Of a DNA stretch of 35,532 nucleotides, positions 6,357-14,487 are shown piece after piece (within the stretch, counting starts at the first letter, position 1; each line of letters opens with the position of its first letter). The notes beneath the pieces were generated by a model, which was given only the letters and a program-made list of their open reading frames with translations, had not been told where the DNA came from and made no database searches. Position numbers and translations under genes: made by a program. The DNA is from Lachnospiraceae bacterium MD308 (GTDB lineage Bacteria > Bacillota > Clostridia > Lachnospirales > Lachnospiraceae): contig VIQU02000036.1 in NCBI GenBank assembly GCA_010206225.2, positions 4,613 through 40,144 of the forward strand, in the 5' to 3' direction.

Positions 6357-8468
6357 ATGACTCAGATAGCATATGTCACATTAGAAGAAGCGGCAGAACT
6401 TGAAGGAATAACTTATAATGCAATGCAATTACGAGGAAATCGAGGAAATGTAGAAACCAAATTAATCCCTCAGAAGTCCGGAGGAAAGCCCCTTGTACTG
6501 GTGGCAGTCAACTCTTTATCCAAGATGGCACAGAACGCCAAGGCAGAGCGTGACCGGCTGATGGAGATTGCTACGCAGCCCGCCGATCCGGATGATGGTA
6601 AAGTGCCGGAAGGGAAACAGGAGCACCCCTGGTACGTGGATGTAGACTACGAGTGGTTCATGCACCAGTACCAAAAAAAGTATTATGAAGCAGCGGAGCT
6701 TGGCAACGTGATACGGAGGTTCCTGCAGGAGAGCCGGAAGCATAAAGGCGACTTGACAGGGTTTACTGACCAGTTCGCAAGGGACAACCTGTCGAAGAGC
6801 GGCAGGACATTCCGGCGCATGGTGGAAGCCTATCAGGAGGCGGAGAACTGGGCGGCGGTGCTCGGGAAACGGGACGGGTGCAGTTATGATTATTTCAAAG
6901 TGATCGCCCTCTGCCGGAAGCCGAAGACCGTCGGGACATTCCCCTCCATCCCGGAGGACATGAAGCAGGCAGTCAAGAACATCTGGTTTGAAAAGGAATT
7001 CGCGCAGAACCGGAGGAACCGGCAGGATCTGTATGAAATATTGGAAGAAATAGCTGTCAGGATGGACTGGAAGAAGCTTCCCTCCTACCAGACAGTGAAC
7101 CGTTACATATCATGGCTCATGGAGCATGAGGGGTTAAGGAACGCCTACGATTACCAGCGGAACGGATCCCGTGAGTGGAAGAACAAAAACATGGTCAAGC
7201 GCATCCGGGACACCAAGGGGCTTAAGGTGCTGGAGATGCTGCAGGGAGATGAGCATACCTTTGACCTGTGGGTGATGTACAAGACGAAAAGCGGGAAGGA
7301 GATCCCGGTCAGACCGAAGCTGGTGGCGTGGATCGACACCCGCAGCAGGATGATCCTGGGGGATATCATCTGCCGGGACGCGGACAGCCAGGTCCTGAAA
7401 GAGAGCCTGGTCAAGCTGATGTATGTGGATCTGCCGGGGCAGGTGCCGAAGTATTTGTACATAGACAATGGAAAAGACTACACCAGCAGGGAGATGATCG
7501 GCGTTGACCGAAAGGACCGGCATAACCAGGAGGCAAAGGATCGGTTCTTTGATATGGAGTTTGACCGGGCGACCAGGGGGTTCTACCATGACATAGGGAT
7601 CCAGGATGAACATATCTCCATGCCTTATGAGCCATGGACAAAGGCACAGATCGAGCGTTCCTTCCGGACAGTCATAGAGAAGTTCTCGAAGAAATTCGCG
7701 AGTTATACCGGGACACTGACAGGTTCAAGTACAGATGCCAAGGTCAATAAGGAGATCAAACGGATGGCGGAACGCGGGGAACTTCTCACCATGGAAGAGT
7801 TCTATGGGGAATGGAAGAGATTCAAGGAAAAGTATAACAGCCGGATCCACGGTGGGTTGAAACGTGCCGGGGAAATTTATAAGACTCCGAGGGAAGTCTT
7901 TGAGAACGAAGAACGGTATCTGAAGCCAGCGCCGCCAAGGAGCTTTGCAGTGATGGCCCTCATGAAGTCCGAGAAAGCCCGCGTCAACAACGTCGGCATC
8001 CGCAGGAACGGATATTATTACATGGCAGACGAGCTGCTCCCCTATATCAACCAGGAGGTGGATATCAAGATAGACCCGTATGATGTTACGGGGATCTATG
8101 TGATCAATAAGTTTGGGCAGACGGTATGCAGGGCAATGAGCCAGGAACTCCTGCAGTTCGGCACGGTATCCGATGATACGCTCAAAGAACACCGGAAGCA
8201 GCAGAACCGGCAGCTTAGGGAAGTCCGGAAAGCCATTGAAGAGGCAACTGTTCCCTTTGACGGGGATGTGCAGGCGGCGCATAAGGGCATGGTCGGCGGA
8301 GTGAAGCTCACCATCGGGAAGGAACCGGCGAAGAACAAGGTGGTCGCCATGCCGTCAGAGGGCTTAAGGAGGCAGAAACGGCAGGTACAGGATATTGACC
8401 ATTCTGGGTACATGAAATCACAGGCGGAAAAAGCCATGGAGAAGCTGCGGCAGATCCAGGACGCATAA
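6357..8468 (+). CDS. MuA-type DDE transposase
   Basis: A 703-residue transposase (MuA is 663). An N-terminal MerR-like/winged HTH (TLEEAAELEGITYNAMQLRG) is followed by a helical DNA-binding region and the RNase H-fold catalytic core. The acidic triad is visible: D298 in QGDEHTFDLWV, D370 in YLYIDNGKDYTS and E433 in KAQIERSFRTV, matching MuA D269, D336 and E392. A C-terminal beta-rich domain and a basic tail (to contact MuB) follow. It cuts and joins the phage ends to target DNA during lysogenisation and replicative transposition. The start at 6357 has GGGAGGGAG upstream. The gene is clearly richer in G+C than the genes before it. Confidence 0.95.
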   Translation: MTQIAYVTLEEAAELEGITYNAMQLRGNRGNVETKLIPQKSGGKPLVLVAVNSLSKMAQNAKAERDRLMEIATQPADPDDGKVPEGKQEHPWYVDVDYEWFMHQYQKKYYEAAELGNVIRRFLQESRKHKGDLTGFTDQFARDNLSKSGRTFRRMVEAYQEAENWAAVLGKRDGCSYDYFKVIALCRKPKTVGTFPSIPEDMKQAVKNIWFEKEFAQNRRNRQDLYEILEEIAVRMDWKKLPSYQTVNRYISWLMEHEGLRNAYDYQRNGSREWKNKNMVKRIRDTKGLKVLEMLQGDEHTFDLWVMYKTKSGKEIPVRPKLVAWIDTRSRMILGDIICRDADSQVLKESLVKLMYVDLPGQVPKYLYIDNGKDYTSREMIGVDRKDRHNQEAKDRFFDMEFDRATRGFYHDIGIQDEHISMPYEPWTKAQIERSFRTVIEKFSKKFASYTGTLTGSSTDAKVNKEIKRMAERGELLTMEEFYGEWKRFKEKYNSRIHGGLKRAGEIYKTPREVFENEERYLKPAPPRSFAVMALMKSEKARVNNVGIRRNGYYYMADELLPYINQEVDIKIDPYDVTGIYVINKFGQTVCRAMSQELLQFGTVSDDTLKEHRKQQNRQLREVRKAIEEATVPFDGDVQAAHKGMVGGVKLTIGKEPAKNKVVAMPSEGLRRQKRQVQDIDHSGYMKSQAEKAMEKLRQIQDA

Positions 8469-8510
8469 CCAGAATAAATGACAAAAAGTAAAAGGAAAGG
8501 ACGGTACGTT

Positions 8511-9527
8511 ATGGGAAACGTAAATATGACCGCAAAGGCGGAGGGGCAGCCGACAGAACTGGCGCTCCAGGTAATTGAAAGGCTGAAAAGGATGAGGGGG
8601 AACAAGGCAGAGATCGCCATACGTTATAACTGCAGCAGGGCGATGGTCAGCCAGTACCTGAACGGGAAATACCAGAGCAACCCGGAGAAGATTGAGGGGA
8701 TCCTCAGACAGTTTCTTGCAGATAGTGAGGCTGAGTATGGGGACAGTGCTGCCGGAACAGCAGAAGGAATGCCGGAAAACAGATTAGGGCAGGCTGCTGT
8801 TACACTGACATTTCCGGAGAAGCGGGAAGCGTTTGAAAGCTCCGATTACATGTATGTGATGAGTGTGTGCCAAAGCTGCCAGGAGAACCGTGCGCTTGGG
8901 ATCATCATAGGGAAGAGCGGCTTCGGCAAGACCTACGCACTCAGGCAGTACGCAAGGCTTCAGAGGGTGGCATATCTTGAGTGCGACGGGACCATGAGCT
9001 GCAAGGACCTTGTGGAGGATATCGAGGCGAAGCTCGGCATTGGCGGCATGTCCAGCGGAACGGTCCGAAGACGGGTTAACCGGATCCGGGAGTTCTTAAA
9101 TATCAACAAAGGGTATCTTATCATCATTGACGAGGCGGACAAGCTTATTAATAAGTACACAACAGCTAAGATGGAGATCATCCGGAGTATCTTTGACCAG
9201 AGCAGCGTCGGTATTGTGATTGCCGGGGAACTGCGGCTGGAGGTGGAGATCAAAAGTTATCTGGACCGTTTTGCAAACAGGCTTGACTTTTATTACCGGA
9301 TGCATGGACTGGATACGAAGGAACTTAAACGTTACATGGAAGGCTGGGATATTACGGAGGACGCTGCAAGGGAACTGGCGGAACGTGCACTGGAGGCGAG
9401 GAACGGGTGCTTCCGCTTACTGGACAGGACGCTGAACAACGTGATCCGTATCCTGAAGGGAAGGCAGGAAACGAAAGTGACCATGGAGATCGTAAGGGAA
9501 GCTTCCAGCCTGATGATGCCGAGATAG
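8511..9527 (+). CDS. MuB-type AAA+ transposition target protein
   Basis: A 338-residue ATPase (MuB is 312). The N-terminal HTH (NKAEIAIRYNCSRAMVSQYL, residues 31-50) is followed by an AAA domain with Walker A GKSGFGKT (134-141) and Walker B YLIIIDEAD (202-210). MuB forms ATP-dependent filaments on target DNA, brings target to the MuA synaptic complex and gives target immunity. The start at 8511 is preferred because GGAAAGG is about 10 bases upstream; the ATG at 8478 has no ribosome site. It follows the transposase with no promoter visible. Confidence 0.92.
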   Translation: MGNVNMTAKAEGQPTELALQVIERLKRMRGNKAEIAIRYNCSRAMVSQYLNGKYQSNPEKIEGILRQFLADSEAEYGDSAAGTAEGMPENRLGQAAVTLTFPEKREAFESSDYMYVMSVCQSCQENRALGIIIGKSGFGKTYALRQYARLQRVAYLECDGTMSCKDLVEDIEAKLGIGGMSSGTVRRRVNRIREFLNINKGYLIIIDEADKLINKYTTAKMEIIRSIFDQSSVGIVIAGELRLEVEIKSYLDRFANRLDFYYRMHGLDTKELKRYMEGWDITEDAARELAERALEARNGCFRLLDRTLNNVIRILKGRQETKVTMEIVREASSLMMPR

Positions 9528-9537
9528 GAGGGGCAGG

Positions 9538-9720
9538 ATGATCAAGATTGAAGTAATGTTAAACGGCGAGGAGGAAAAGAAAGTTGCAAGGCAGATCCAG
9601 AGCGGCATCTACAGGGCAATCTCAGATGCGGACTATATCAGCATGTCCATAAAGTCAGGCCGGATCCCGGATGAAGGGGAGCTGAGTATCATCGGGGAGG
9701 TGCAGGCATGGGAAGCATAA
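9538..9720 (+). CDS. Small early protein of unknown function
   Basis: A 60-residue mixed alpha/beta protein (MIKIEVMLNGEEEKKVARQI...PDEGELSIIGEVQAWEA). GGAGGGG is well placed before the ATG. It overlaps the GemA gene by 13 bases, so translation is coupled. No family is recognised. Confidence 0.6.
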   Translation: MIKIEVMLNGEEEKKVARQIQSGIYRAISDADYISMSIKSGRIPDEGELSIIGEVQAWEA

Positions 9721-10130
9721 GCTTAAGGACGGTATTTGGGATAGCGAAAAGCCCGGAGCTTCAGCTTAATGATGATGAGCTGCACTGGCTGGTAGCGGCG
9801 CATACCGGGAAGGACAGCTTAAAGGAGCTGAACTACCGGGAGCTGCAGACTGTGGTGCGTGTGCTGGGAAGTATGAGGGACTCTGCAAAAAGAGCGCGGC
9901 GCGGGGAAGCGGGCAATGCAGAAACGGCAGCACAGCGCAGGAAGATCTACATGCTGGCGCAGGAGCTGGGCTGGGACAAGCCCGCGAGGATCAACGGGAT
10001 GTGCCGGAGGATGTTTAAGGTAGACCGGGTGGAATGGCTGAGCTATAAGCAGTGCTCCGACCTGATCGAGGCGCTTAAGAGCATGGTGAAAAGGAAGGAG
10101 GAAAAGGATGGCAAGTATATCAGATTATGA
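9708..10130 (+). CDS. gemA: GemA / Mu gp16-like regulatory protein
   Basis: A 140-residue protein with the GemA (gp16, DUF1018) signature in its C-terminal half: AQRRKIYMLAQELGWD, then ARINGMCRRMFKVDRVEWLS and YKQCSDLIEALKSM, preceded by a variable N-terminal region with its own helices (residues 1-60). In Mu, GemA modulates host gene expression and DNA topology. Gene position, after MuB and before the late regulator, is as in Mu. Start and stop overlap the genes on both sides. Confidence 0.85.
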   Translation: MGSISLRTVFGIAKSPELQLNDDELHWLVAAHTGKDSLKELNYRELQTVVRVLGSMRDSAKRARRGEAGNAETAAQRRKIYMLAQELGWDKPARINGMCRRMFKVDRVEWLSYKQCSDLIEALKSMVKRKEEKDGKYIRL

Positions 10131-10398
10131 AGAATGGATACATCTTGGGGTAGCTGGCGGAAAAGTGAAGACGTTGTTTGAGCATGTCAGCTTGGAAAGC
10201 CTTGGCATCCTGACAGGGCATCTGCAGGTTTCAGCAGGGATGATACTGGTAAAGGAGAGAGGGATGGATATTGAGGACGTCAAGAGCGCCCTGTGGGATA
10301 TTTATGACGCAGCAATGGCATCCCTGGAAGACAATCTCAGGAAAGGAAACGGTAATGGCGAAGAGAAAACGGATGACGGCCAGAGAGAAAAAATGTAA
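10108..10398 (+). CDS. Hypothetical early protein
   Basis: A 96-residue acidic, mainly helical protein (MASISDYEEWIHLGVAGGKV...ALWDIYDAAMASLEDNLRK). AAGGAGGAAAAGG precedes the ATG. It overlaps GemA by 23 bases and the next gene by 44 bases. No family is recognised. Confidence 0.6.
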   Translation: MASISDYEEWIHLGVAGGKVKTLFEHVSLESLGILTGHLQVSAGMILVKERGMDIEDVKSALWDIYDAAMASLEDNLRKGNGNGEEKTDDGQREKM

Positions 10399-10738
10399 AG
10401 CCGAGTGGAAGAAACGAATGCAGGAGGAAGGTATCCTCCCGCCGGACAAGCCGAAGCTTAACAGGAAGAAATATATTGAGGAAGCACAGGAAGAGTGGAA
10501 CGGCAGGGACACAGAATGTTATGTATGGGATGCCTATCTTATGGAGGCAATATCGATCATGTTGTCCCGCACGGAAAGGAACAGCTTAAGGGTATCTTTA
10601 GAGGCGGTGGGCGTAGCCAAGGCTTTAAAGATGGCGTTAAGGCTCAGGCAGTTTTATGAGAAGCTGAAGGAGGAAGGGAGAGACAGGTATAAGGTATATG
10701 AACAGTATGAATTTATCAGGGATATCTTTGAAGCGTAG
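10355..10738 (+). CDS. Hypothetical basic early protein
   Basis: A 127-residue, mostly helical protein with a very basic N-terminus (MAKRKRMTAREKKCKAEWKK) and a C-terminal helical region ending in YEFIRDIFEA. The ATG at 10355 has GGAAAGGAAAC upstream; longer in-frame starts lie deep in the previous gene. Basic charge suggests a nucleic-acid or protein partner, but no domain is recognised. Confidence 0.6.
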   Translation: MAKRKRMTAREKKCKAEWKKRMQEEGILPPDKPKLNRKKYIEEAQEEWNGRDTECYVWDAYLMEAISIMLSRTERNSLRVSLEAVGVAKALKMALRLRQFYEKLKEEGRDRYKVYEQYEFIRDIFEA

Positions 10739-10747
10739 GAGGAGATC

Positions 10748-11050
10748 ATGAGAGAGATAAGGTATGAGCCGCAGAAAGAGGCAGCGGTAGAAAAATTTAC
10801 AGTCCATTATGACGATGGGACTTCTAAGGAAGTTGTAAACGGCCTGATGTTTGATATGGACAGCGAAGGGCTTTCAACAGTATATTTTACGAATGTAAAT
10901 GCGGAGAGGGTTGTAAACGCAGCAGTCAGCGTAATATCACTTTGTGAGCAGTTTGGGCTGATTGAAGAAATGATAGAAGTTATCAAACATGGAGGCATGA
11001 AGCAAAGCATTAAGGATATGGAGGTGGTAATTGATGAAGAACCAGTATAA
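10748..11050 (+). CDS. Hypothetical early protein
   Basis: A 100-residue acidic protein. The first half looks beta-rich (EKFTVHYDDGTSKEVVNGLM) and the second helical (VVNAAVSVISLCEQFGLIEE). AGGAGGAGA lies before the ATG. It overlaps the AbrB-like gene by 17 bases. The function is unknown. Confidence 0.6.
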   Translation: MREIRYEPQKEAAVEKFTVHYDDGTSKEVVNGLMFDMDSEGLSTVYFTNVNAERVVNAAVSVISLCEQFGLIEEMIEVIKHGGMKQSIKDMEVVIDEEPV

Positions 11051-11303
11051 GAAACTGACGAGCCATGGTTCCGTCAGCATCCCGGTGGCCATGCGCAGGG
11101 AACTGGCATTGGAGCCGAAGGATCCGCTGGAACTGGAAATAAAAGAAGGGGAAGTGCATATCAGGCCGTACAACCTCAGATGCCAGATCTGTGGGGAGAC
11201 AAGCAGGGTGAAGCCAATTGGAGGAAAAGGAATCTGCTATGCGTGTGCATATGCCGCATGGGGAACACATGGAGGTTTTAAAGATGCTGGAAGGACTAAA
11301 TAA
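11034..11303 (+). CDS. AbrB/MazE-like DNA-binding protein with zinc ribbon
   Basis: An 89-residue protein. Residues 1-45 have the swapped-hairpin AbrB/SpoVT pattern (KLTSHGSVSIPVAMRRELAL...PLELEIKEGEVHIRPY), a DNA-binding fold. Residues 50-71 form a four-cysteine zinc ribbon, CQIC (C50, C53) and CYAC (C68, C71), 14 residues between pairs. It may act as a small transcription regulator of the middle genes. The ATG at 11034 is 9 bases from GGAGG; a TTG one codon earlier is also possible. It overlaps both neighbours. Confidence 0.7.
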   Translation: MKNQYKKLTSHGSVSIPVAMRRELALEPKDPLELEIKEGEVHIRPYNLRCQICGETSRVKPIGGKGICYACAYAAWGTHGGFKDAGRTK

Positions 11304-11958
11304 AGTAGATACAAGAACACTGATCTGCCTGTGTATAGATAATGACCGCAGGATGAAGGATATGAAAAAGGAGATGGATGCCCTGAAGGCCGAGCTGCAG
11401 GCAAGGGGGGTACGGGAGATGGAAGACCATAATGTGAAGTTCGTAAGATATTACGGCTTGGAGGGAAACGCGTCAGTTACGGAAAGCCTCTCCCTGGATA
11501 TCCTGAATCCGGATCGGCTGAAGGAAATCGTCGGATCCGGTGTATGGGATATGAAAGTGAAGCGGACGGAGGATATAAAGTATAAGTGCAATCCGAAGTT
11601 CGAACAGATGCTGAAGGCGGTATTTACCGGGGATTATACTTTTGATATGACGCTGGAAGAGTTGTTTGACCAAATGAGTATTGTCCCTGATTCCAAACAG
11701 CGGGCAGTTCTTAAGAAAAAGCTGAAGGGGGATTTCCGGAAGGATTATGAAACGCTCAGGAGCGTGCTGGCTCCGGGTACAGATACAGCATTTGAAGAGG
11801 AGCTGTGGTATATTTATCGGATCAAGAATGCAGAGTTGATACGGGCATTCCTACCGGAGGAGCTGTTAGACCGGACGCTGGAAGAACTCCGTAAATGTAT
11901 CCTTGTAGAGAATAAGCTGTCAGTAACGATTGATTATGATGAAGAGAAGGAGGGTTAG
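11284..11958 (+). CDS. Hypothetical early/middle phage protein
   Basis: A 224-residue acidic protein. The ATG at 11284 is 8 bases after GGAGG and is preferred to in-frame starts further up, which lie inside the AbrB-like gene. A short coiled coil (RRMKDMKKEMDALKAELQA) is followed by a mixed domain with KYKCNPKFEQMLKAVFTGDY and a helical C-terminus. I know this as a type of unannotated protein in Firmicutes Mu-like phages, without a function. Confidence 0.6.
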   Translation: MLEGLNKVDTRTLICLCIDNDRRMKDMKKEMDALKAELQARGVREMEDHNVKFVRYYGLEGNASVTESLSLDILNPDRLKEIVGSGVWDMKVKRTEDIKYKCNPKFEQMLKAVFTGDYTFDMTLEELFDQMSIVPDSKQRAVLKKKLKGDFRKDYETLRSVLAPGTDTAFEEELWYIYRIKNAELIRAFLPEELLDRTLEELRKCILVENKLSVTIDYDEEKEG

Positions 11959-11961
11959 GCC

Positions 11962-12228
11962 ATGGCAAGGAGAAAAACAGAACAGGCAGTCCCGGGCGGG
12001 AATCCCGTCTGCCAGAAGGGACGGATGATAGAAACTATCGTAGAATATTTAAGGGTGCGGGCCGGAGCCGGAACTCATTATGCGGAAGTTGCCATATTAA
12101 ATGAACCAGAAGGGAAGAAAAAGCAGCACTATATCGTAAAGGAGAAGAAAGGCTGGGGGCTTCTTAAGGAATACCAGGAGCATGAGAACGGATGGATCTG
12201 CCTGGAATTTACCCGCACTGTTGGATAA
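11962..12228 (+). CDS. Small protein with bacterial SH3-like domain
   Basis: An 88-residue protein without signal peptide. Residues about 24-85 fit a bacterial SH3b barrel: YLRVRAGAGTHYAEVAIL (compare the typical NVRSGPGTxYxVI start), then KKGWGLLKEY and a final NGWICLEF. Such domains usually bind cell-wall peptides in secreted enzymes, so a free cytoplasmic copy just upstream of the Mor gene and 355 bases before the endolysin is unusual. It starts 3 bases after the previous stop. Confidence 0.55.
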   Translation: MARRKTEQAVPGGNPVCQKGRMIETIVEYLRVRAGAGTHYAEVAILNEPEGKKKQHYIVKEKKGWGLLKEYQEHENGWICLEFTRTVG

Positions 12229-12239
12229 GGAGGATACCG

Positions 12240-12566
12240 ATGGTAACAGATAAGATCACGAGGGAGCTTATTGAAGAGACTACGATTGAGGATATATCTG
12301 AGAGCTACAGGTCAGTTGTTGGGATTATCGGGATAGAGAAATTTATTGAACTTTCTGATTATGCAAAGGGTGATGAGCTGTATTTCCCCAAAGTGGAGAA
12401 CGTCATCGCCCCGGCGCGGAATCGCCGCATCAAGAAGGAATGGAACGGATATAACATGAAAGAGCTTGCAGACAGGTATAACCTGACAACAAAACAGATC
12501 GGGAACATCCTAAAGGATGAACCGGTATATGGACAGATGTCGTTTGAAGACTACGGGCTCTGCTGA
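12240..12566 (+). CDS. mor: Mor-family activator of middle/late transcription
   Basis: A 108-residue protein. Residues 20-55 hold the helical dimerisation part with IIGIEKFIELSDYAKGDELYFP, and residues 60-92 the helix-turn-helix RRIKKEWNGYNMKELADRYN, then LTTKQIGNILK, as in Mor and C of Mu. These dimers bind dyad sites just upstream of promoters lacking a good -35 and recruit RNA polymerase. AAGGAGG is upstream of the ATG at 12240. It is the last gene before the lysis and head genes, where such an activator is expected. Confidence 0.85.
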   Translation: MVTDKITRELIEETTIEDISESYRSVVGIIGIEKFIELSDYAKGDELYFPKVENVIAPARNRRIKKEWNGYNMKELADRYNLTTKQIGNILKDEPVYGQMSFEDYGLC

Positions 12567-12582
12567 AGGAGGAATGATATTT

Positions 12583-14025
12583 ATGGCAAAGAAGATACCA
12601 GATATCTCGCACCATCATCCGGTACGGGATTGGAACCGGGTAAAAAATAATGTGGAGGTGCTGATATCCAAGGCAACGCAGGGGACAGGGTACACGGATT
12701 CGACCCTAGACAGTTTCATCAGGAACTGTGAGGAAAATAAGGTCCCATATTGGCTGTATACTTTTTTAGTCAGAGGAGATGGAGCGGCCCAGGCTAAATA
12801 TATGGTTGATGGATGTAAGGGGAAGCTCGGAAAATACTTTGTTGGATACATAATTGACGCGGAGAAGAACCCAGGCACAGGGACAAAGCCGACAGACAGC
12901 CAGGTAAAAGCCGCTTTGGATTATTTGGCATCGCTTGGAATCAAATGGGGGCTGTATACAGGATATGCAGACTACTCCTATTTCAAAGAATCTATTACAA
13001 AAGCAAAGAACGCTTCAAATGGATTCTGGTGGGAGGCGCGTTATGGGAAGAATGACGGGACATACAGCCCCCATTATCCATGCAACAAAGGGGCGTCTCT
13101 CCACCAGTTCACATCCCTTGGGAGATGCGCCGGCATCAGTGGGAATATTGACCTGAACCGCATCACCGGGCAGGGAAAAACATTAGAATGGTTTAAAACC
13201 CCGGCAGGGAAAAAGACGGATGCTAAATCTCCGGCGGTAAATACGCTGGCAACAGAGAAGACCATCACCATCTGTGGACACGGATCGGGGAGGCCGTCTA
13301 CAAAGGTGATGCATACTTATCTGGAGGCACGGTATAAGAGCAAAGCCCCGAACGGGAAACGAAAAGGCGCAGTGAAGGTCATGAGGCTTCGAGACCTGAC
13401 GGACACAGGCCGTATGAAGTTCCATGATTATTACGGGATTATCCTCGGGCGCAATTATTACAGCCAGGGAAAGCGGGAGTATGTATTCCGTAAAGCGGCT
13501 GACGGTAGGTACTACAGTGACTGCAGTTCTTCAGGCATGGCAGCACTCCAGAGGAGCGGATATGGCGTCACGCTGCTGAACACGGCAGGGATCTACCAGT
13601 CCCCTTTATTTGAAACGGTTCCGGTAACGATAAAGAACGGGCATATCACTAACCCGGAGATACTGAAGGTGGGGGATGCGGTCCTTTTTGTTGGAAATGA
13701 TCCAAAGCGCCCGCTGCAGATCGGGCATGTGGAATGGGTATATGAGATCAAGGGCGGCACGAAAGACAGCACGCCGGAAAAAAAGTCAGGAGGTACATAT
13801 AAGGTGGAGTTTGGTTTATTAAAAACAGGGACAAAAAATAAGCAGGTCATTACTTTTGAGCTTTGTATGAAGGCAAAGGGATATTATTCAGGAAAGATTG
13901 ACGGGGACTATGGGGAGCAATGTGCCTCAGCCTGCAAAAAGCTTCAGAAAGCAAAGATGGGGCAGAAAGAAGCAGACGGGAAATGCGGGGAGAAAACATG
14001 GCCGTATGTCCTGGGGCTTAAGTAG
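12583..14025 (+). CDS. Three-domain endolysin (GH25 muramidase, NlpC/P60-like, PG-binding)
   Basis: A 480-residue lysin without signal peptide. Residues 1-200 are a glycoside hydrolase 25 muramidase: IPDISHHHP at the start and the catalytic DAE at 92-94 (YIIDAEKNPG). Residues about 280-400 look like a cysteine peptidase/amidase of the NlpC/P60 type, with C314 in YYSDCSSSG and H382 in QIGHVEWVYEI. The last 60 residues are a PG_binding_1-like module (CMKAKGYYSGKIDGDYGE). It should cut both glycan and peptide bonds of peptidoglycan. The ATG at 12583 is 10 bases from GGAGG. It precedes the holin-like gene but is separated by a hairpin. Confidence 0.88.
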   Translation: MAKKIPDISHHHPVRDWNRVKNNVEVLISKATQGTGYTDSTLDSFIRNCEENKVPYWLYTFLVRGDGAAQAKYMVDGCKGKLGKYFVGYIIDAEKNPGTGTKPTDSQVKAALDYLASLGIKWGLYTGYADYSYFKESITKAKNASNGFWWEARYGKNDGTYSPHYPCNKGASLHQFTSLGRCAGISGNIDLNRITGQGKTLEWFKTPAGKKTDAKSPAVNTLATEKTITICGHGSGRPSTKVMHTYLEARYKSKAPNGKRKGAVKVMRLRDLTDTGRMKFHDYYGIILGRNYYSQGKREYVFRKAADGRYYSDCSSSGMAALQRSGYGVTLLNTAGIYQSPLFETVPVTIKNGHITNPEILKVGDAVLFVGNDPKRPLQIGHVEWVYEIKGGTKDSTPEKKSGGTYKVEFGLLKTGTKNKQVITFELCMKAKGYYSGKIDGDYGEQCASACKKLQKAKMGQKEADGKCGEKTWPYVLGLK

Positions 14026-14036
14026 GGGGCAGTTCC

Positions 14037-14048
14037 GGAAATATTTCC
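14037..14048. promoter_or_regulatory. Dyad GGAAATATTTCC, candidate activator site
   Basis: A perfect 12-base palindrome in the 130-base gap between endolysin and holin genes. AT-rich sequence with TATACC (14065-14070) and TAAACT (14074-14079) follows and there is no clear -35. Mor/C-type activators bind dyads upstream of such promoters, so this is a possible late promoter region. This rests on pattern only. Confidence 0.3.
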
Positions 14049-14081
14049 CCTAAACATTTATTTTTATACCAGCTAAACTTG

Positions 14082-14108
14082 AGAGCATACACAGGAAGTG
14101 TATGCTCT
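14082..14108 (+). terminator. Hairpin between endolysin and holin genes
   Basis: AGAGCATACAC and its perfect complement make an 11-bp stem around the loop AGGAA. Only a short TTATT follows, so termination may be partial; it could also be a transcript-end or processing structure. Confidence 0.45.
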
Positions 14109-14155
14109 TATTGCGCTTCAGGAAGTCTCGGAAAACAGGAAAAGGAGTGGTAGTT

Positions 14156-14482
14156 ATGTCAATTTTAATGAGCGATTTATCGGAAGTGGTCACCGTCATC
14201 GGGGTGCTGGCGTTTATTACGTCTTGCATTACGGAGGTGCTTAAGCAGTGGAAATGGTATGACAGGAAAGTCCCGACAGAGATGTCAGCGGTCCTTGTGT
14301 CCATGGTGGTAACACCGGCAACCCTGATCCGGATGGCAGCGTATTACAACGTGGTCATCGACTGGTATGCATGCTTTGCGTGTGTCATTGCAGCGTTCAT
14401 CGTTGCACTGGTATCCATGAGCGGCTGGGAACGGGTGATGGATATTTTTGACAGGTTTATGGAAAAGGGACGGGGAAGGTAA
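14156..14482 (+). CDS. Holin-like membrane protein
   Basis: A 108-residue protein with three hydrophobic segments, near residues 10-28 (VVTVIGVLAFITSCITEVL), 43-63 and 70-92 (ACFACVIAAFIVALVSM), and a charged C-terminus (FDRFMEKGRGR). Size and topology fit a class I type holin that makes lesions for the endolysin next to it. AAAAGGAG lies 9 bases before the ATG; earlier in-frame starts lie in the hairpin region. No family name can be given with certainty. Confidence 0.65.
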   Translation: MSILMSDLSEVVTVIGVLAFITSCITEVLKQWKWYDRKVPTEMSAVLVSMVVTPATLIRMAAYYNVVIDWYACFACVIAAFIVALVSMSGWERVMDIFDRFMEKGRGR

Positions 14483-14487
14483 CGCAT

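Noticed and set aside
8469-8500. Recurrent ATAAATGACAAA string (also near 3886, 25820 and 35021) as a phage motif
   Set aside because: The flanks differ, sites fall in unrelated settings (after stops or in coding sequence), and the string is AT-rich enough to recur by chance.
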